Position numbers and translations under genes: made by a program. Under the pieces are notes generated by a model. The model had not been told where the DNA came from. It was given only the letters and a program-made list of their open reading frames with translations, and made no database searches. From Prevotella sp. (GTDB taxonomy: Bacteria; Bacteroidota; Bacteroidia; Bacteroidales; Bacteroidaceae), in the NCBI GenBank assembly GCA_017469955.1, contig JAFUFJ010000019.1:40784-104783 (forward strand): DNA of 64,000 bases, read 5' to 3'. Of this stretch, positions 8,986 to 18,620 are shown piece after piece (positions within the stretch are counted from its first letter, which is position 1; the number at the start of each line of letters is the position of its first letter).

Positions 8986-9372
8986 ATGAAGAAATTGTTT
9001 TTCTTGACAGTTTTTGCACTGGCAACCCTCACGAAAGCCACTGCCCAGAACAAGATAGACAAGCTGGTCGACCAGTTTAACACCGTAGGGTCGGCCAGCT
9101 ATACCTCAGTCGTGGAGCGCAACCCTAAGACTCGTGAGGTGCAGAAAGTGGTGAAGGTGCTGAAGATCGGCGGAGAGCAAGCCCGGCAACTGCGACAGGC
9201 CTTCAGCGAAGAGGGCAGGAAGGAGACGCTCATGGAGGTGCGTCGCGACGGAAAAGTGATAGAGAGCCTTACGACGGAAAGCCCCCGCGACGTGCGCATC
9301 TACCAGCTTGAACACGACGGTTCGCCACACTTGCCGACGGTCAAGGTGACCATCATCGTCAAAATCAAATAG
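8986..9372 (+). CDS. Small exported protein of a sigma/anti-sigma operon (DUF5024/DUF4252-like)
   Basis: 128 residues with signal peptide MKKLFFLTVFALATLTKATAQ. The mature part has a helix (KIDKLVDQFNTVGS), a basic stretch (NPKTREVQKVVKVLKIGGEQ) and strands near the end (TVKVTIIVKIK). It begins 5 nt after the anti-sigma-like gene and is the last gene of the operon. I do not recognise a function; small proteins of this kind commonly close such operons in Bacteroidota. Confidence 0.6.
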   Translation: MKKLFFLTVFALATLTKATAQNKIDKLVDQFNTVGSASYTSVVERNPKTREVQKVVKVLKIGGEQARQLRQAFSEEGRKETLMEVRRDGKVIESLTTESPRDVRIYQLEHDGSPHLPTVKVTIIVKIK

Positions 9373-9384
9373 GCACCCTGCCGA

Positions 9385-9494
9385 GAAAGCTAAGAGTTTA
9401 GCCCCAGAAGTCATAGAGTTGTCAGCGAGAAAGCTATGAGTTATTACTCAGAATCCTATGACTTCTGGGGCTAAACTCTTAGCTTTCTCAGCGT
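9385..9494. repeat. Five-unit 22-bp repeat element, copy 2
   Basis: 5 x 22 bp, starting 12 nt after the preceding stop. Triplet pairs are AGC...GAG, GTC...GAG, AGC...GAG, TCC...GAC, CTC...GCT. The outer units show matched change: GAG at the right of U1 faces CTC at the left of U5, where other copies have CCT facing AGG. The spacers AGCCCCA and TGGGGCT also pair. Confidence 0.9.
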
Positions 9495-9527
9495 GAAGGC
9501 GGTCCTTGGTGCTGCATTTCGCTCTTC

Positions 9528-9697
9528 TTTTCGTAACTTTACAGAAGTTACTCCCGCTCGACAAACCCCAAGAAATCACAAACAAGTTTCCGATTTCTTT
9601 TGTTTTGTCCTCGCTTATTCGTAACTTTAAATAAGTTACTCCCGCTCGGAAATACAAAAAATATTTTGCATTTCGCTCGCTTATTCGTAACTTTGCA
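9528..9697 (+). repeat. Promoter-bearing tandem repeat (three TAACTTT units)
   Basis: Three units carry CGTAACTTT. The first two are followed by an AAGTTACTCCCGCTCG block. The last two are preceded by GCTTATTCG and have a TTTG 19 nt upstream, so each is a full -33/-7 promoter architecture; only the last has the perfect -7 box TAACTTTG. The same words occur on the minus strand upstream of dtd (31638-31760). Confidence 0.75.
9688..9695 (+). promoter_or_regulatory. Promoter -7 box for the rpoN-upstream gene
   Basis: TAACTTTG with TTTG at 9665-9668 (19-nt gap). It is the gene-proximal unit of the duplicated promoter array. Confidence 0.8.
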
Positions 9698-9721
9698 GGG
9701 AGATAGCATAATGACAACGAT

Positions 9722-10429
9722 ATGGCAAAACATCCCTTATGGTCAGACGAATACTGGCTCTTGCTGATGCAAATCTACCTGAGAAAGCCCGTAGGTGTGA
9801 AACCTCTCTACTCAAAACAGGTGGTGGGGCTGGCTCTTGAGCTGCACATACCGCCGCAGTTCCTCTACGAACAGATGTTCCGACTGAGGGCTTTGGACAC
9901 ACCGCAGATAGAAAAACTGTGGGAACGATACGGAAAAAGTCCGAGAAGGCTGGCAAGAGGCGTGCAGCTGCTCAGACAGATGAAAGGCTTCGGACAGGCA
10001 TCAGACTTCTATGACGGCGTGACAATACAGGAGTCGTTCGAGCGCGACTTTAAGCCTATCGAGGTTGACGGCTCATGGATGAAGACCGACCTGACCGCCG
10101 TCAAGGCCGGCGAAGCCAAGGAAAGCGACTGCCTGATGCCGATACATCTCGTCATGGTGCTTGACCTCTATTTCCGGCTTACACCGTCGACCATGGTCAA
10201 AGAGACACCCGAAGTGGTAGAGCTCAGCCGGCTGATGTCGGTGCCAACAGGCACGATTGTCGACGTGATGGAGGTGTTCCGCGTGTGCGATCCCTATCTG
10301 AAGAACGACGACTTCATCATCCATCCTCTGCTCGACAGCTGCTTTTCGACATGGAGAAAGTATGCCGACGACAAGCCTGAACGGCTGGCTTCTCTGGCAG
10401 CACAACTGAAAAACTACTTCAAAGAATAG
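9722..10429 (+). CDS. Conserved Bacteroidota protein upstream of rpoN, function unknown
   Basis: A soluble 235-residue protein with no signal peptide or membrane segment. It is mainly helical: WSDEYWLLLMQIYLRKPVG at the start, LALELHIPPQFLYEQMFRLR around residue 40, and STWRKYADDKPERLASLAAQLKNYF at the end. I do not recognise a named domain. An ATG at 9711 is out of frame and short, so 9722 is the start. It lies 49 nt upstream of rpoN on the same strand, and the strong duplicated promoter in front probably drives both. Confidence 0.7.
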   Translation: MAKHPLWSDEYWLLLMQIYLRKPVGVKPLYSKQVVGLALELHIPPQFLYEQMFRLRALDTPQIEKLWERYGKSPRRLARGVQLLRQMKGFGQASDFYDGVTIQESFERDFKPIEVDGSWMKTDLTAVKAGEAKESDCLMPIHLVMVLDLYFRLTPSTMVKETPEVVELSRLMSVPTGTIVDVMEVFRVCDPYLKNDDFIIHPLLDSCFSTWRKYADDKPERLASLAAQLKNYFKE

Positions 10430-10478
10430 GCCTTTCCCGACCGGAAGGCACGGAAAACAACAGATCATTCATCGCAAA

Positions 10479-11972
10479 ATGGCCCAACGACTCATACAGA
10501 CACAAGAGCAAAAGCAGCAACAGGTGCAGCGGCTTACGGCCCGGCAACTGCTGCAAGTGAGACTGTTGGAGATGCCTTTGACCGAGCTTGAAGAGAGCGT
10601 GAAGGCCGAACTCGACGACAATCCGGCCCTCGAAACGGCTGCAACCGACGACGCACTGGGCGACGACCGGATGGAATCGACGGAGGGTTCGGAAGAAAAC
10701 TTCGAGGAACAGCAGGAACGTGAGGAGCGCGAAGATGCCCTTGATGCAGCACTTGAAGGCATCGGACGCGACGACGAGATGCCCTTTGCCACCAGCCAGA
10801 GCGACTATCAAGGGGCTGAATACGAAGAGATGGTCTATGGCGACACGGTCTCTTTCTACGACAAAATCAAGGAACAAGCAGGAGAACTCGACCTCTCGCC
10901 ACAACAAAACGAAATCATGGACTACCTGATAGGGTCGCTCGACGACGATGGTCTCTTGAGAAAACCGGTCGACGACATCGTCGATGAACTGGCCATACAC
11001 CACTATATCGACACGACAGAAGCAGAAGTCGGCGAGGTGCTCGCCATGCTTCAGGGCTTCGATCCTCCCGGCATAGGGGCACAGTCGTTGCAGGAATGCC
11101 TGCTTTTGCAGCTCAAACGACAGCCCGAAAGCCATACACGCCAGCTGGCACAGGACGTCATCAGCCGACACTATGATGCCTTTCGGAAGAAAAACTGGGC
11201 CAGGATACAACAGCAGATGCACCTCTCTGAAGTGCAAATGGCCGACGTTGTCGCCGAAATCAGAAAGCTGAATCCCAAGCCTGGGGCAGCCTTGGGCGAG
11301 ACCATGGGGCGCAACGTCCAGCAAATCACGCCCGACTTCATCGTTGATACGGCCGACGACGGCACCGTAACCTTCTCGCTTAACCGCGGACAAATACCCG
11401 AATTAAAGGTTTCACCGTCGTTTGTCGACATGGTAGATACCTATAAAAACAACAAGAAAAGCATGAGCCGGTCGGAAAAAGAGGCCCTGCTCTACGCCAA
11501 GGAGAAGATGGAAAAAGCCCAGGCTTATATCGATGCCATTAGGCAAAGACGGCAGACGCTCTACGTCACCATGAGGGCTATCATCAACTGGCAGCACCGT
11601 TTCTTCCAAGAAGGCGACGAAGCTGACCTCAGACCCATGATATTAAAAGACATTGCAGAGAAGACAGGTCTGGACATTTCCACCATATCAAGGGTGTCAA
11701 ACGTCAAGTACGCACAGACAAAGTGGGGCACTTTCCCCCTTCGTTACTTCTTTTCCGACAGCTATACAACCAGTGAAGGTGAGGAACTTTCGACACGGAA
11801 AATCAAGGCAGCCCTTAGGGAAATCATCGACGAAGAAGACAAAAAAGCACCCTATTCTGACGAGGTTCTCACCATGAAAATGAAGGAAAAAGGACTTGCC
11901 GTGGCACGAAGAACGATCGCAAAGTACAGGGAACAGCTCGGCATCCCTGTGGCAAGACTCAGAAAGGAATAG
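10479..11972 (+). CDS. rpoN: RNA polymerase sigma-54 factor RpoN
   Basis: A 497-residue sigma-54 with all regions. Region I is Gln-rich (LIQTQEQKQQQVQRLTARQL), ending in MPLTELEESVKAELDDNPALE, and contacts enhancer-binding proteins. An acidic region II (about residues 50-100) follows. The core-binding domain contains PPGIGAQSLQECLLLQL, and a helix-turn-helix reads DISTISRVSNVKYAQTKWG. The RpoN box ARRTIAKYREQL near the C-terminus reads the -24 element. Length is typical. No enhancer-binding activator gene lies in this window. It is transcribed with the upstream unknown gene. Confidence 0.97.
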   Translation: MAQRLIQTQEQKQQQVQRLTARQLLQVRLLEMPLTELEESVKAELDDNPALETAATDDALGDDRMESTEGSEENFEEQQEREEREDALDAALEGIGRDDEMPFATSQSDYQGAEYEEMVYGDTVSFYDKIKEQAGELDLSPQQNEIMDYLIGSLDDDGLLRKPVDDIVDELAIHHYIDTTEAEVGEVLAMLQGFDPPGIGAQSLQECLLLQLKRQPESHTRQLAQDVISRHYDAFRKKNWARIQQQMHLSEVQMADVVAEIRKLNPKPGAALGETMGRNVQQITPDFIVDTADDGTVTFSLNRGQIPELKVSPSFVDMVDTYKNNKKSMSRSEKEALLYAKEKMEKAQAYIDAIRQRRQTLYVTMRAIINWQHRFFQEGDEADLRPMILKDIAEKTGLDISTISRVSNVKYAQTKWGTFPLRYFFSDSYTTSEGEELSTRKIKAALREIIDEEDKKAPYSDEVLTMKMKEKGLAVARRTIAKYREQLGIPVARLRKE

Positions 11973-12037
11973 CAAAACGGAGGAACTCCCGACAGGAAAA
12001 TCATTCACAACCCTTAGCAACAACACCGACAACAGGC

Positions 12038-12655
12038 ATGAAAGAAAAGCAACTCATCGTGATAGCACGGGCAGTAAGCATGGTCTTCACCCCCTTCTAC
12101 CTGTCGCTTGTGGGCATGATAGCCCTCTTTCTTGCCCGGGACATGAAGATATTCCGCCTCGAATACAAGCTCGAAGTGCTGCTTGTTGTCTATCTTTTCA
12201 CCATACTTTTGCCGACGATAGCCATCCGCTACTATCGAAAGTTCTTGGGATGGACCCATAGGGAAATGCTGCAGAAAGAGCGCCGTATGGTGCCGTATAT
12301 CATTTCGATTGTGTGCTACTTCATGTGCTATCACCTGATGAACATGATGCGTATTCCCCACTTTATGAGCAGCATCATCCTGGCTTCGCTGTCCATTCAG
12401 ATCGTATGTGCCGTCATTAATGTGTGGTGGAAGATATCAACCCACACCGCAGCCATAGGAGGTGTGGCCGGCGCATTGGTGGCTTTTTCGCTTAAGTTTG
12501 TGTTCAACCCGGTGTGGTGGCTATGCTTTGTCATCCTGATGGCTGGCCTTGTTGGCACCAGTAGGATGATCCTTCGTCAGCATTCACTGGCCGAAGTTGT
12601 GGCAGGATTCTTAACAGGATTCCTGTGTTCGTTCTTCATAATACTCCGCTTTTAA
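12038..12655 (+). CDS. PAP2-like integral membrane protein with degenerate phosphatase motifs
   Basis: 205 residues with about six hydrophobic helices. The C-terminal SRMILRQHSLAEVVAGFLTG corresponds to the third PAP2 motif (SR-x5-H-x3-D), but the Asp is Glu. The second motif (PSGH) is replaced by STHT and the first (K-x6-RP) is only partly recognisable (KERRMVP). PAP2 enzymes dephosphorylate lipid pyrophosphates; the altered residues make activity uncertain. It starts 65 nt after rpoN and ends 34 nt before purE, so it is probably in the same transcription unit. Confidence 0.72.
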   Translation: MKEKQLIVIARAVSMVFTPFYLSLVGMIALFLARDMKIFRLEYKLEVLLVVYLFTILLPTIAIRYYRKFLGWTHREMLQKERRMVPYIISIVCYFMCYHLMNMMRIPHFMSSIILASLSIQIVCAVINVWWKISTHTAAIGGVAGALVAFSLKFVFNPVWWLCFVILMAGLVGTSRMILRQHSLAEVVAGFLTGFLCSFFIILRF

Positions 12656-12689
12656 AAGGAAACATCATCATCAAAAGAATATTTAGACT

Positions 12690-13196
12690 ATGAAACCGAT
12701 TGTTAGTATCATCATGGGGTCGACAAGTGACCTGCCGATTATGGAGAAAGCTTGTCAATGGTTGAACGACCACAGGATTGCTTTCGAGGTGAATGCCCTC
12801 TCCGCACATCGCACTCCTGACGCTGTTGAGGCCTTTGCCAAGGGTGCAAAGGAGAGAGGTGTGAAGGTGATCATTGCTGCTGCTGGCATGGCTGCAGCAC
12901 TTCCAGGGGTGATAGCGGCATCGACTCAGCTGCCCGTTATTGGTGTTCCTGTCAAAGGAATGCTTGACGGATTGGACGCAATGCTTAGCATTGTACAGAT
13001 GCCACCGGGCATTCCTGTGGCCACTGTGGGTGTGAATGCGGCCCAGAATGCGGCCATTCTTGCGGCTCAGATCATTGCGTTGAGCGACGAGGAGGTGGCT
13101 CGTGAGGTGGAGAAGCATAAGGCTTCGCTGGGAGAAAAGATAGAGAAGGCCAACCGTGCTTTAGCCGATATAGAGTATGAATATAAGACCAACTGA
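12690..13196 (+). CDS. purE: N5-carboxyaminoimidazole ribonucleotide mutase PurE
   Basis: 168 residues, the normal class I PurE length. The signature IMGSTSDLPIMEKACQWL binds the phosphoribosyl group. ALSAHRTPDAVEAFAKGA carries the catalytic His, and AAGMAAALPGVIAA and GVPVKGMLDGLDAMLSIVQM complete the active site. It converts N5-CAIR to CAIR in purine synthesis. No purK is nearby. The 3' end overlaps ispG by 20 nt, suggesting translational coupling. Confidence 0.97.
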   Translation: MKPIVSIIMGSTSDLPIMEKACQWLNDHRIAFEVNALSAHRTPDAVEAFAKGAKERGVKVIIAAAGMAAALPGVIAASTQLPVIGVPVKGMLDGLDAMLSIVQMPPGIPVATVGVNAAQNAAILAAQIIALSDEEVAREVEKHKASLGEKIEKANRALADIEYEYKTN

Positions 13197-14571
13197 GTAT
13201 CAGCGTCGCCGTTCGTGGGTGGCTCGCGTAGGGAATCTCGAGATTGGAGGTGGGCATCCTGTGAGAGTGCAGTCGATGACGACGACCAGCACGAACGACA
13301 CGGAAGCCTGTGTGAGGCAAGCTATCAGGATCATAAAGGCTGGCGGAGAGCTCGTGAGACTTACCACTCAAGGGTCGCGAGAGGCGGAGAATCTGGGGCG
13401 GATCAGTCAGCAGTTGCGTCGAGAAGGCTATCAGACACCGCTTGTTGCCGACGTGCATTTCAATGCTAATGTGGCTGATGTGGCGGCGCGATATGCCGAG
13501 AAGGTGCGCATCAATCCGGGCAACTATGTCGATCCGGCCCGCACGTTCAGGAAGTTGGAGTATACGGATGAGGAGTATCTTCAGGAGCTTCAGAAGATTG
13601 AAGACCGTGTGGTGCCGTTCATCAACATCTGCAAAGCCTACCATACGGCTATCCGTATTGGGGTGAATCACGGCTCGCTTTCCGACCGCATACGCAACCG
13701 CTATGGCGACACTCCCGAAGGCATCGTGGAGAGTTGCATGGAGTTTCTGCGCATATTCAGGCGTCATGATTTCCGTGATGTGGTGATTTCGATCAAGTCG
13801 TCGAATACGGTTGTGATGGTGAAGTCTGTACGCCTCTTGGTCAGAGTGATGGCTGATGAGGGTATGTTTTACCCGCTTCACTTGGGCGTGACCGAGGCCG
13901 GTGAGGGCGAAGACGGGCGCATAAAGAGTGCGGTAGGCATAGGAGCGCTGCTCTGTGAGGGCATCGGCGACACGATAAGAGTGTCGCTGAGCGAGGAGCC
14001 TGAGTGTGAGATTCCCGTGGCAAGACGGCTGGTAGAGAGCGTAGAAGAGTGTGTATGCCTGCGTGAAGAGGCCGAGGCGTCGATTGCCGACGACACCGTT
14101 CGCCTGCACATCGACGAGCCTTGCTGGGAAGACTATCAGCTGAAGGCCTCTATGGCCGTGGGGGCTCTGTTCATCGACCGCAAGGCTACACGGCTGGAAC
14201 TCTCCGGGGCGCATGACGAAAAGCGCCTGCGCGAGCTGGCCGACGCCATCCTTCAAGCGGCACGCATCAAGTTTACGAAGACCGAATACATTTCCTGTCC
14301 GGGCTGCGGACGCACGCTCTACGACCTGCAATCGACCATTGCGCGCATCAAGAAGGCCACGGCTCACCTCGTGGGACTTAAGATTGGCATCATGGGATGC
14401 ATCGTGAACGGCCCGGGAGAGATGGCCGATGCCGACTACGGATATGTGGGTGCAGGGCCGGGACGCGTGTCGCTCTATCGCGGACAGGAGTGCATCGAGA
14501 AGAACATTCCCGAGGCAGAAGCCGTGGAAAGGCTGCTGAGCCTGATCGAGCACGACCGGAAAAAGGGCTGA
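13177..14571 (+). CDS. ispG: 4-hydroxy-3-methylbut-2-enyl diphosphate synthase IspG (GcpE) with shortened insert domain
   Basis: 464 residues. The TIM-barrel domain opens with VRVQSMTTTSTNDT and includes VADVHFNANVA, KVRINPGNY and GVNHGSLSDRI. The C-terminal domain has the [4Fe-4S] ligands C374-P-G-C377 and C408-IVNGPGE415. It makes HMBPP in the MEP isoprenoid pathway. Between barrel and cluster domain lie ~80 residues (ending MAVGALFIDRKATRLEL and DAILQAARIKFTKTEYIS), longer than the two-domain E. coli type. From memory, Bacteroidota IspG is usually ~600 residues with a much larger insert, so this looks like an insert that has lost its middle. The start lies inside purE. Confidence 0.95.
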   Translation: MNIRPTEYQRRRSWVARVGNLEIGGGHPVRVQSMTTTSTNDTEACVRQAIRIIKAGGELVRLTTQGSREAENLGRISQQLRREGYQTPLVADVHFNANVADVAARYAEKVRINPGNYVDPARTFRKLEYTDEEYLQELQKIEDRVVPFINICKAYHTAIRIGVNHGSLSDRIRNRYGDTPEGIVESCMEFLRIFRRHDFRDVVISIKSSNTVVMVKSVRLLVRVMADEGMFYPLHLGVTEAGEGEDGRIKSAVGIGALLCEGIGDTIRVSLSEEPECEIPVARRLVESVEECVCLREEAEASIADDTVRLHIDEPCWEDYQLKASMAVGALFIDRKATRLELSGAHDEKRLRELADAILQAARIKFTKTEYISCPGCGRTLYDLQSTIARIKKATAHLVGLKIGIMGCIVNGPGEMADADYGYVGAGPGRVSLYRGQECIEKNIPEAEAVERLLSLIEHDRKKG

Positions 14572-14634
14572 AGACGCCTCGGAAGACAACAGGAAATACA
14601 TTGCTTTTTTCAGATATACAAGGCCTCTTAGGAG

Positions 14635-14670
14635 CAGAAAGGTTCTCATCTCGGGTGAGGACCTTTTCTG
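14635..14670 (+). terminator. Hairpin terminator after ispG
   Basis: AGAAAGGTTCTCA pairs with TGAGGACCTTTTCT around a short loop, with one bulge and one wobble. The T-rich stretch is inside the right arm, so its strength as an intrinsic terminator is moderate. Confidence 0.55.
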
Positions 14671-14680
14671 TTGTCAGCGA

Positions 14681-14790
14681 GAAAGCTAAGGGTTCAGCCC
14701 CAGAAGTCTTAGCTTTCATCCCAATAACGCTATCCTTTCTCGCCCAGAACCCATAGACTTCTCGGGCTAAAAGCTTAGCTTTCTCGGCGG
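14681..14790. repeat. Five-unit 22-bp repeat element, copy 3
   Basis: 5 x 22 bp. Triplet pairs are AGC...GGG, GTC...GCT, CGC...CCT, CCC...GAC, AGC...GCT. U2 left (GTC) and U4 right (GAC) pair, as do U1 left and U5 right. Confidence 0.9.
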
Positions 14791-14916
14791 GATACGTCAG
14801 AAGAACGGCTCACGGGGGACAGCTTACTCGCGGTTTAGGGTGTGGAAAGGAGGGCAGACAAGTTAAAAAATAGGACGAATTTGGGTGGAAATTTTGGTCG
14901 GGACGGATATTTTCCG

Positions 14917-14924
14917 TATCTTTG
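14917..14924 (+). promoter_or_regulatory. Promoter -7 box for mutS
   Basis: TATCTTTG with TTTG at 14893-14896, a 20-nt gap. The ATG of mutS is 50 nt downstream. Confidence 0.8.
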
Positions 14925-14974
14925 TAGTTCCCATCATCCGGTGGGAAAATGAACCCATCTGACTCGCAACCGCT

Positions 14975-17599
14975 ATGGCAAAAAAGGACAACGGGCTGAC
15001 ACCCATGATGAAACAGTTTTTCTCGCTGAAGGAAAAGCATCCCGATGCGCTGCTGTTGTTTCGTTGTGGAGACTTTTACGAGACGTATTGCGACGACGCG
15101 ATTGATGCTGCCAAAATCCTTGGAATCACACTTACGCGACGCAATAACGGCAACTCTGCGGCCGCGACTGAGATGGCCGGTTTCCCACATCACGCCCTTG
15201 ACACCTACTTGCCGAAGCTGATTCGCGCCGGCAGAAGGGTGGCAATATGCGACCAACTCGAAGACCCGAAGCTGACAAAGACGCTCGTCAAGCGGGGCAT
15301 CACCGAACTGGTAACCCCGGGAGTGGCAATGAGCGACAACGTATTGAACTACAAAGAAAACAACTTTCTCGCATCAGTACACTTCGGAAAGGGCATCTGC
15401 GGCGTGGCGTTCCTCGACATTTCAACGGGAGAATTCCTTACCGGAGAGGGCACTTTCGACTACGTTGAGAAACTGCTTGGGAACTTCCAACCCAAGGAAG
15501 TGCTATACAACCGCGACCGAAGGCAAGACTTCGAGCGCTACTTCGGCAACCGATATTGCGTGTTTGAACTTGAAGACTGGGTGTTCACAGAGCAGACAGC
15601 ACGCCAAAAACTCTTAAAACACTTCGGCACAAAGTCGCTGAAAGGCTTCGGCATCGACCACCTGAGAAGTGGCATAATTGCCTCGGGAGCCATCATGCAA
15701 TACCTCGAATTAACGCAACATGCACACATCGGGCACATCACACACCTGTCGCGTATCGAGGAGGAACGCTACGTACGCCTCGACAAATTCACCATCCGAT
15801 CGCTCGAACTGCTGGCCCCGATGAACGACGACGGGCAGTCATTGCTCGGTGTTATCGACCAGACCGTGACGCCAATGGGCGGGCGAATGCTGCGCCGGTG
15901 GGTGGTGTTTCCGCTGAAAGACGAAGCACCCATCAACCAACGCCTTGACGTTGTCGACTATTTCTTTCGAGAGCCCGACTTCAGAAAGACCGTCGACGAA
16001 CAGCTGCACCGCATCGGAGATCTCGAACGAATCGTATCAAAGGTGGCCGTAGGAAGGGTGTCTCCGCGAGAGATGGTGCAGCTGCGACTGGCACTACAGG
16101 CCCTGCAGCCCGTGAAAACCGCCTGCCTCTATGCCGAAAACGAAAGCCTCAAACGGATAGGAGAACAGCTGAACCTGTGCGAATCGCTGCGCGATCGCAT
16201 CGGCAAAGAGATACAACCCGACCCGCCACAGCTGCTCTCAAAAGGCGATGTTATTGCCGATGGATACTCAAAAGAGCTTGACGACTTGCGCAGTATCTCA
16301 CGCAACGGCAAGGACTATCTGCTGCAAATACAGGAACGGGAAAGCGAAATCACAGGCATCGCATCGCTGAAAGTGGGCTACAACAATGTCTTCGGATACT
16401 ATCTCGAAGTAAGAAACACATACAAAGACAAGGTTCCCCAGGAGTGGGTACGCAAGCAAACACTGGCACAAGCCGAGCGATACATCACCCAGGAACTGAA
16501 GGAATACGAGGAGAAAATACTCGGAGCCGACGAGAAAATACAGTCGCTCGAGGAGCGACTCTTCGGCGAACTTGTCGCGGAAGCACAAGAGTTCATCCCC
16601 CAAATACAGGTCGATGCCAGCCTCATAGCACGCCTCGACTGCCTGCTTTCGTTTGCAAAAGTGGCCGAGGAAAACCACTATGTACGCCCGGTTATAGAAG
16701 ACTCAACCCTGTTGGACATACGGCAAGGCCGCCATCCGGTCATCGAAACACAGCTGCCTCTGGGCGAGCGATACGTGCCGAACGACATCCTTCTCGACAC
16801 CGAACGCCAGCAGATCATCATCATAACAGGACCGAATATGGCCGGTAAGTCTGCCCTGTTAAGACAAACAGCCTTAATAGTCTTGATGGCTCAGATCGGC
16901 AGTTTTGTGCCAGCAGAGAGTGCAAAGGTGGGCATGGTCGACAAGATTTTCACCCGCGTAGGTGCTTCAGACAACATTTCTCTGGGCGAATCTACGTTCA
17001 TGGTGGAGATGACTGAAGCGGCAAACATATTGAATAATGTGTCGCCACAATCGCTGGTTCTCTTCGACGAACTTGGCCGAGGTACGTCAACCTACGACGG
17101 AATCTCCATCGCATGGGCCATCGTCGAATACCTTCACGAACAGCCAAAGGCACAGGCAAGGACGCTCTTTGCCACCCACTATCACGAGCTGAATGAAATG
17201 GAAAAGAACTTCAAACGCATCAAGAACTATAACGTATCTGTGCGTGAAAAGGACGGAAAGGTCATCTTCCTTCGCAAGCTTGAACGGGGAGGATCGGAAC
17301 ATTCATTCGGCATACACGTGGCCGAAATCGCCGGCATGCCCAAGTCAATCGTCAAACGATCGAACGCCATCTTGAAACAACTGGAAAGCGACAATGCACA
17401 GGTAGGAACCGTAGGCAAGCCTAATGCGCAAGCCATCGACTCGTCAAGAGAAGGCATGCAGCTCTCGTTCTTCCAGCTTGACGACCCGGTACTCTGCCAG
17501 ATACGCGACGAAATACTCGGCCTTGACATCAACAACCTGACGCCTGTTGAGGCACTTAACAAGCTGAACGACATCAAGAAAATAGTGAAAGGCAAGTAG
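14975..17599 (+). CDS. mutS: DNA mismatch repair protein MutS
   Basis: 874 residues, full length. The N-terminal mismatch-binding domain has the Phe-x-Glu motif in [10 protein letters not shown] (about residues 31-40). The lever and clamp domains follow. The ABC ATPase has Walker [14 protein letters not shown] around residue 620, Walker [17 protein letters not shown] around 690, and the conserved [12 protein letters not shown]. It binds mismatched bases and recruits MutL, which is not in this window. It is monocistronic, with its own promoter and a hairpin downstream. Confidence 0.98.
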   Translation: MAKKDNGLTPMMKQFFSLKEKHPDALLLFRCGDFYETYCDDAIDAAKILGITLTRRNNGNSAAATEMAGFPHHALDTYLPKLIRAGRRVAICDQLEDPKLTKTLVKRGITELVTPGVAMSDNVLNYKENNFLASVHFGKGICGVAFLDISTGEFLTGEGTFDYVEKLLGNFQPKEVLYNRDRRQDFERYFGNRYCVFELEDWVFTEQTARQKLLKHFGTKSLKGFGIDHLRSGIIASGAIMQYLELTQHAHIGHITHLSRIEEERYVRLDKFTIRSLELLAPMNDDGQSLLGVIDQTVTPMGGRMLRRWVVFPLKDEAPINQRLDVVDYFFREPDFRKTVDEQLHRIGDLERIVSKVAVGRVSPREMVQLRLALQALQPVKTACLYAENESLKRIGEQLNLCESLRDRIGKEIQPDPPQLLSKGDVIADGYSKELDDLRSISRNGKDYLLQIQERESEITGIASLKVGYNNVFGYYLEVRNTYKDKVPQEWVRKQTLAQAERYITQELKEYEEKILGADEKIQSLEERLFGELVAEAQEFIPQIQVDASLIARLDCLLSFAKVAEENHYVRPVIEDSTLLDIRQGRHPVIETQLPLGERYVPNDILLDTERQQIIIITGPNMAGKSALLRQTALIVLMAQIGSFVPAESAKVGMVDKIFTRVGASDNISLGESTFMVEMTEAANILNNVSPQSLVLFDELGRGTSTYDGISIAWAIVEYLHEQPKAQARTLFATHYHELNEMEKNFKRIKNYNVSVREKDGKVIFLRKLERGGSEHSFGIHVAEIAGMPKSIVKRSNAILKQLESDNAQVGTVGKPNAQAIDSSREGMQLSFFQLDDPVLCQIRDEILGLDINNLTPVEALNKLNDIKKIVKGK

Positions 17600-17656
17600 A
17601 AACCATTCAGGCCAGGAAAAGAAAACAGCCGTCGCTTAGAATAAAACCATAAGAAA

Positions 17657-17694
17657 ATCGCGTGGGAATACCTTCATTCGGTTTCTCACGCGAT
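17657..17694. terminator. Bidirectional hairpin between convergent mutS and lgt
   Basis: ATCGCGTGGGAA pairs with TTCTCACGCGAT (12 bp, one G-T wobble) around a 14-nt loop. AAAA precedes and AACTTT follows, so it could end transcription in both directions. Confidence 0.7.
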
Positions 17695-17740
17695 AACTTT
17701 ATGCTACGCCGACCATAGCCTTCCTATATAATAAGGATGC

Positions 17741-18583
17741 TCATTTCGCACCCAACCGTTGCATCCATTTGCCTCCACACATACAGAAATAGCCGAGAAT
17801 GATGAAAGGAATGGAGAGCAACTGGCCCATATTAAAGAGCATTCCACTCTCAAACGAAACTTGAATGTCCTTCGTATACTCGATGAAAAAGCGGAAAGTA
17901 AAAATATAAAACAGGCAGAAGCCGAAGTAAAAACCACTTCCAACCTTCTCCTTATGCCGTCTGTATATCAGAATCATGACAACAAACAGCATGGCATAGG
18001 CAATAGCTTCATACAATTGTCCTGGGTGTCGTGGCTGTTGATCGACCTGCTGGAAGATGAAAGCCCAAGGCACATCAGTAGGCTTTCCTATGATTTCTGA
18101 GTTCATAAGGTTGCCCAAGCGGATGAAACATGCCGTGATTCCCGTGGCGATTGCTATGTCATCAAGCACATGCCAAAGGTTCATTCTTGTGTTCTTACAA
18201 TAGAGCCAAAGGGCTAACATCAGCCCAATCGTGCCGCCATGTGAGGCCAATCCTGCATATCCCGTATAATGCCAACCGGCCGAATCCTTTTGCATTGGTA
18301 TCAACATCTCTATGAAATGCTGGGTACTTGACAGGTAATAGTCGGGCTGATAGAACAAGCAATGACCCAGACGAGCACCAACAAGTATGCCGATAAAGCA
18401 ATAGATAAACAGCGGGTCGAACAACTCATCTTTCACTTTTTGGTCCTTATAGAGCCACTTCACCATGAAATAGGCTCCGATTAACCCTACGAGCCAACAC
18501 ATAGAATACCAACGAAGCGTGATGGGACCAAGGTGACACATCACCTCGGAAGGATTCCAAACAATGTAATTAAGTAATGACAT
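17741..18583 (-). CDS. lgt: Phosphatidylglycerol--prolipoprotein diacylglyceryl transferase
   Basis: 280 residues with seven predicted membrane helices. The Lgt signature is present around residue 145: CFIRLGNLMNSEIIGKPTD, with the key Arg and Asn. YAGLASHGGTIG earlier contains the conserved His region, and HPGQLYEAIAY the later conserved block. It adds diacylglycerol to the lipobox Cys of prolipoproteins in the inner membrane, the first step for the several lipoproteins encoded in this window. It lies downstream of ychF with a 147-nt gap containing an unusual short repeat. Confidence 0.96.
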   Translation of the reverse strand: MSLLNYIVWNPSEVMCHLGPITLRWYSMCWLVGLIGAYFMVKWLYKDQKVKDELFDPLFIYCFIGILVGARLGHCLFYQPDYYLSSTQHFIEMLIPMQKDSAGWHYTGYAGLASHGGTIGLMLALWLYCKNTRMNLWHVLDDIAIATGITACFIRLGNLMNSEIIGKPTDVPWAFIFQQVDQQPRHPGQLYEAIAYAMLFVVMILIYRRHKEKVGSGFYFGFCLFYIFTFRFFIEYTKDIQVSFESGMLFNMGQLLSIPFIILGYFCMCGGKWMQRLGAK

Positions 18584-18620
18584 ATTTCTTAGTATAGTTT
18601 GGGTTGACGGAATGTTTCGA

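Larger units (their letters stand above)
9373..9721. other. Intergenic region: repeat copy 2 plus duplicated promoter array
   Basis: No gene is seen. The first 120 nt hold the five-unit element. The remainder is a promoter-bearing repeat feeding the gene at 9722. Confidence 0.8.
14572..14974. other. Intergenic region between ispG and mutS
   Basis: No gene is seen. In order it holds the ispG terminator, repeat element copy 3 and the mutS promoter. Confidence 0.8.

Noticed and set aside
10479-11972. A sigma-54-controlled regulon in this window
   Set aside because: I found no convincing TGGCAC-N5-TTGCA type promoter and no enhancer-binding protein gene, so no local target is claimed.
13072-14649. 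525-codon open frame on the minus strand opposite ispG
   Set aside because: It is a shadow of ispG, which has all catalytic motifs. The antisense protein has no recognisable domain and spans the end of purE as well.
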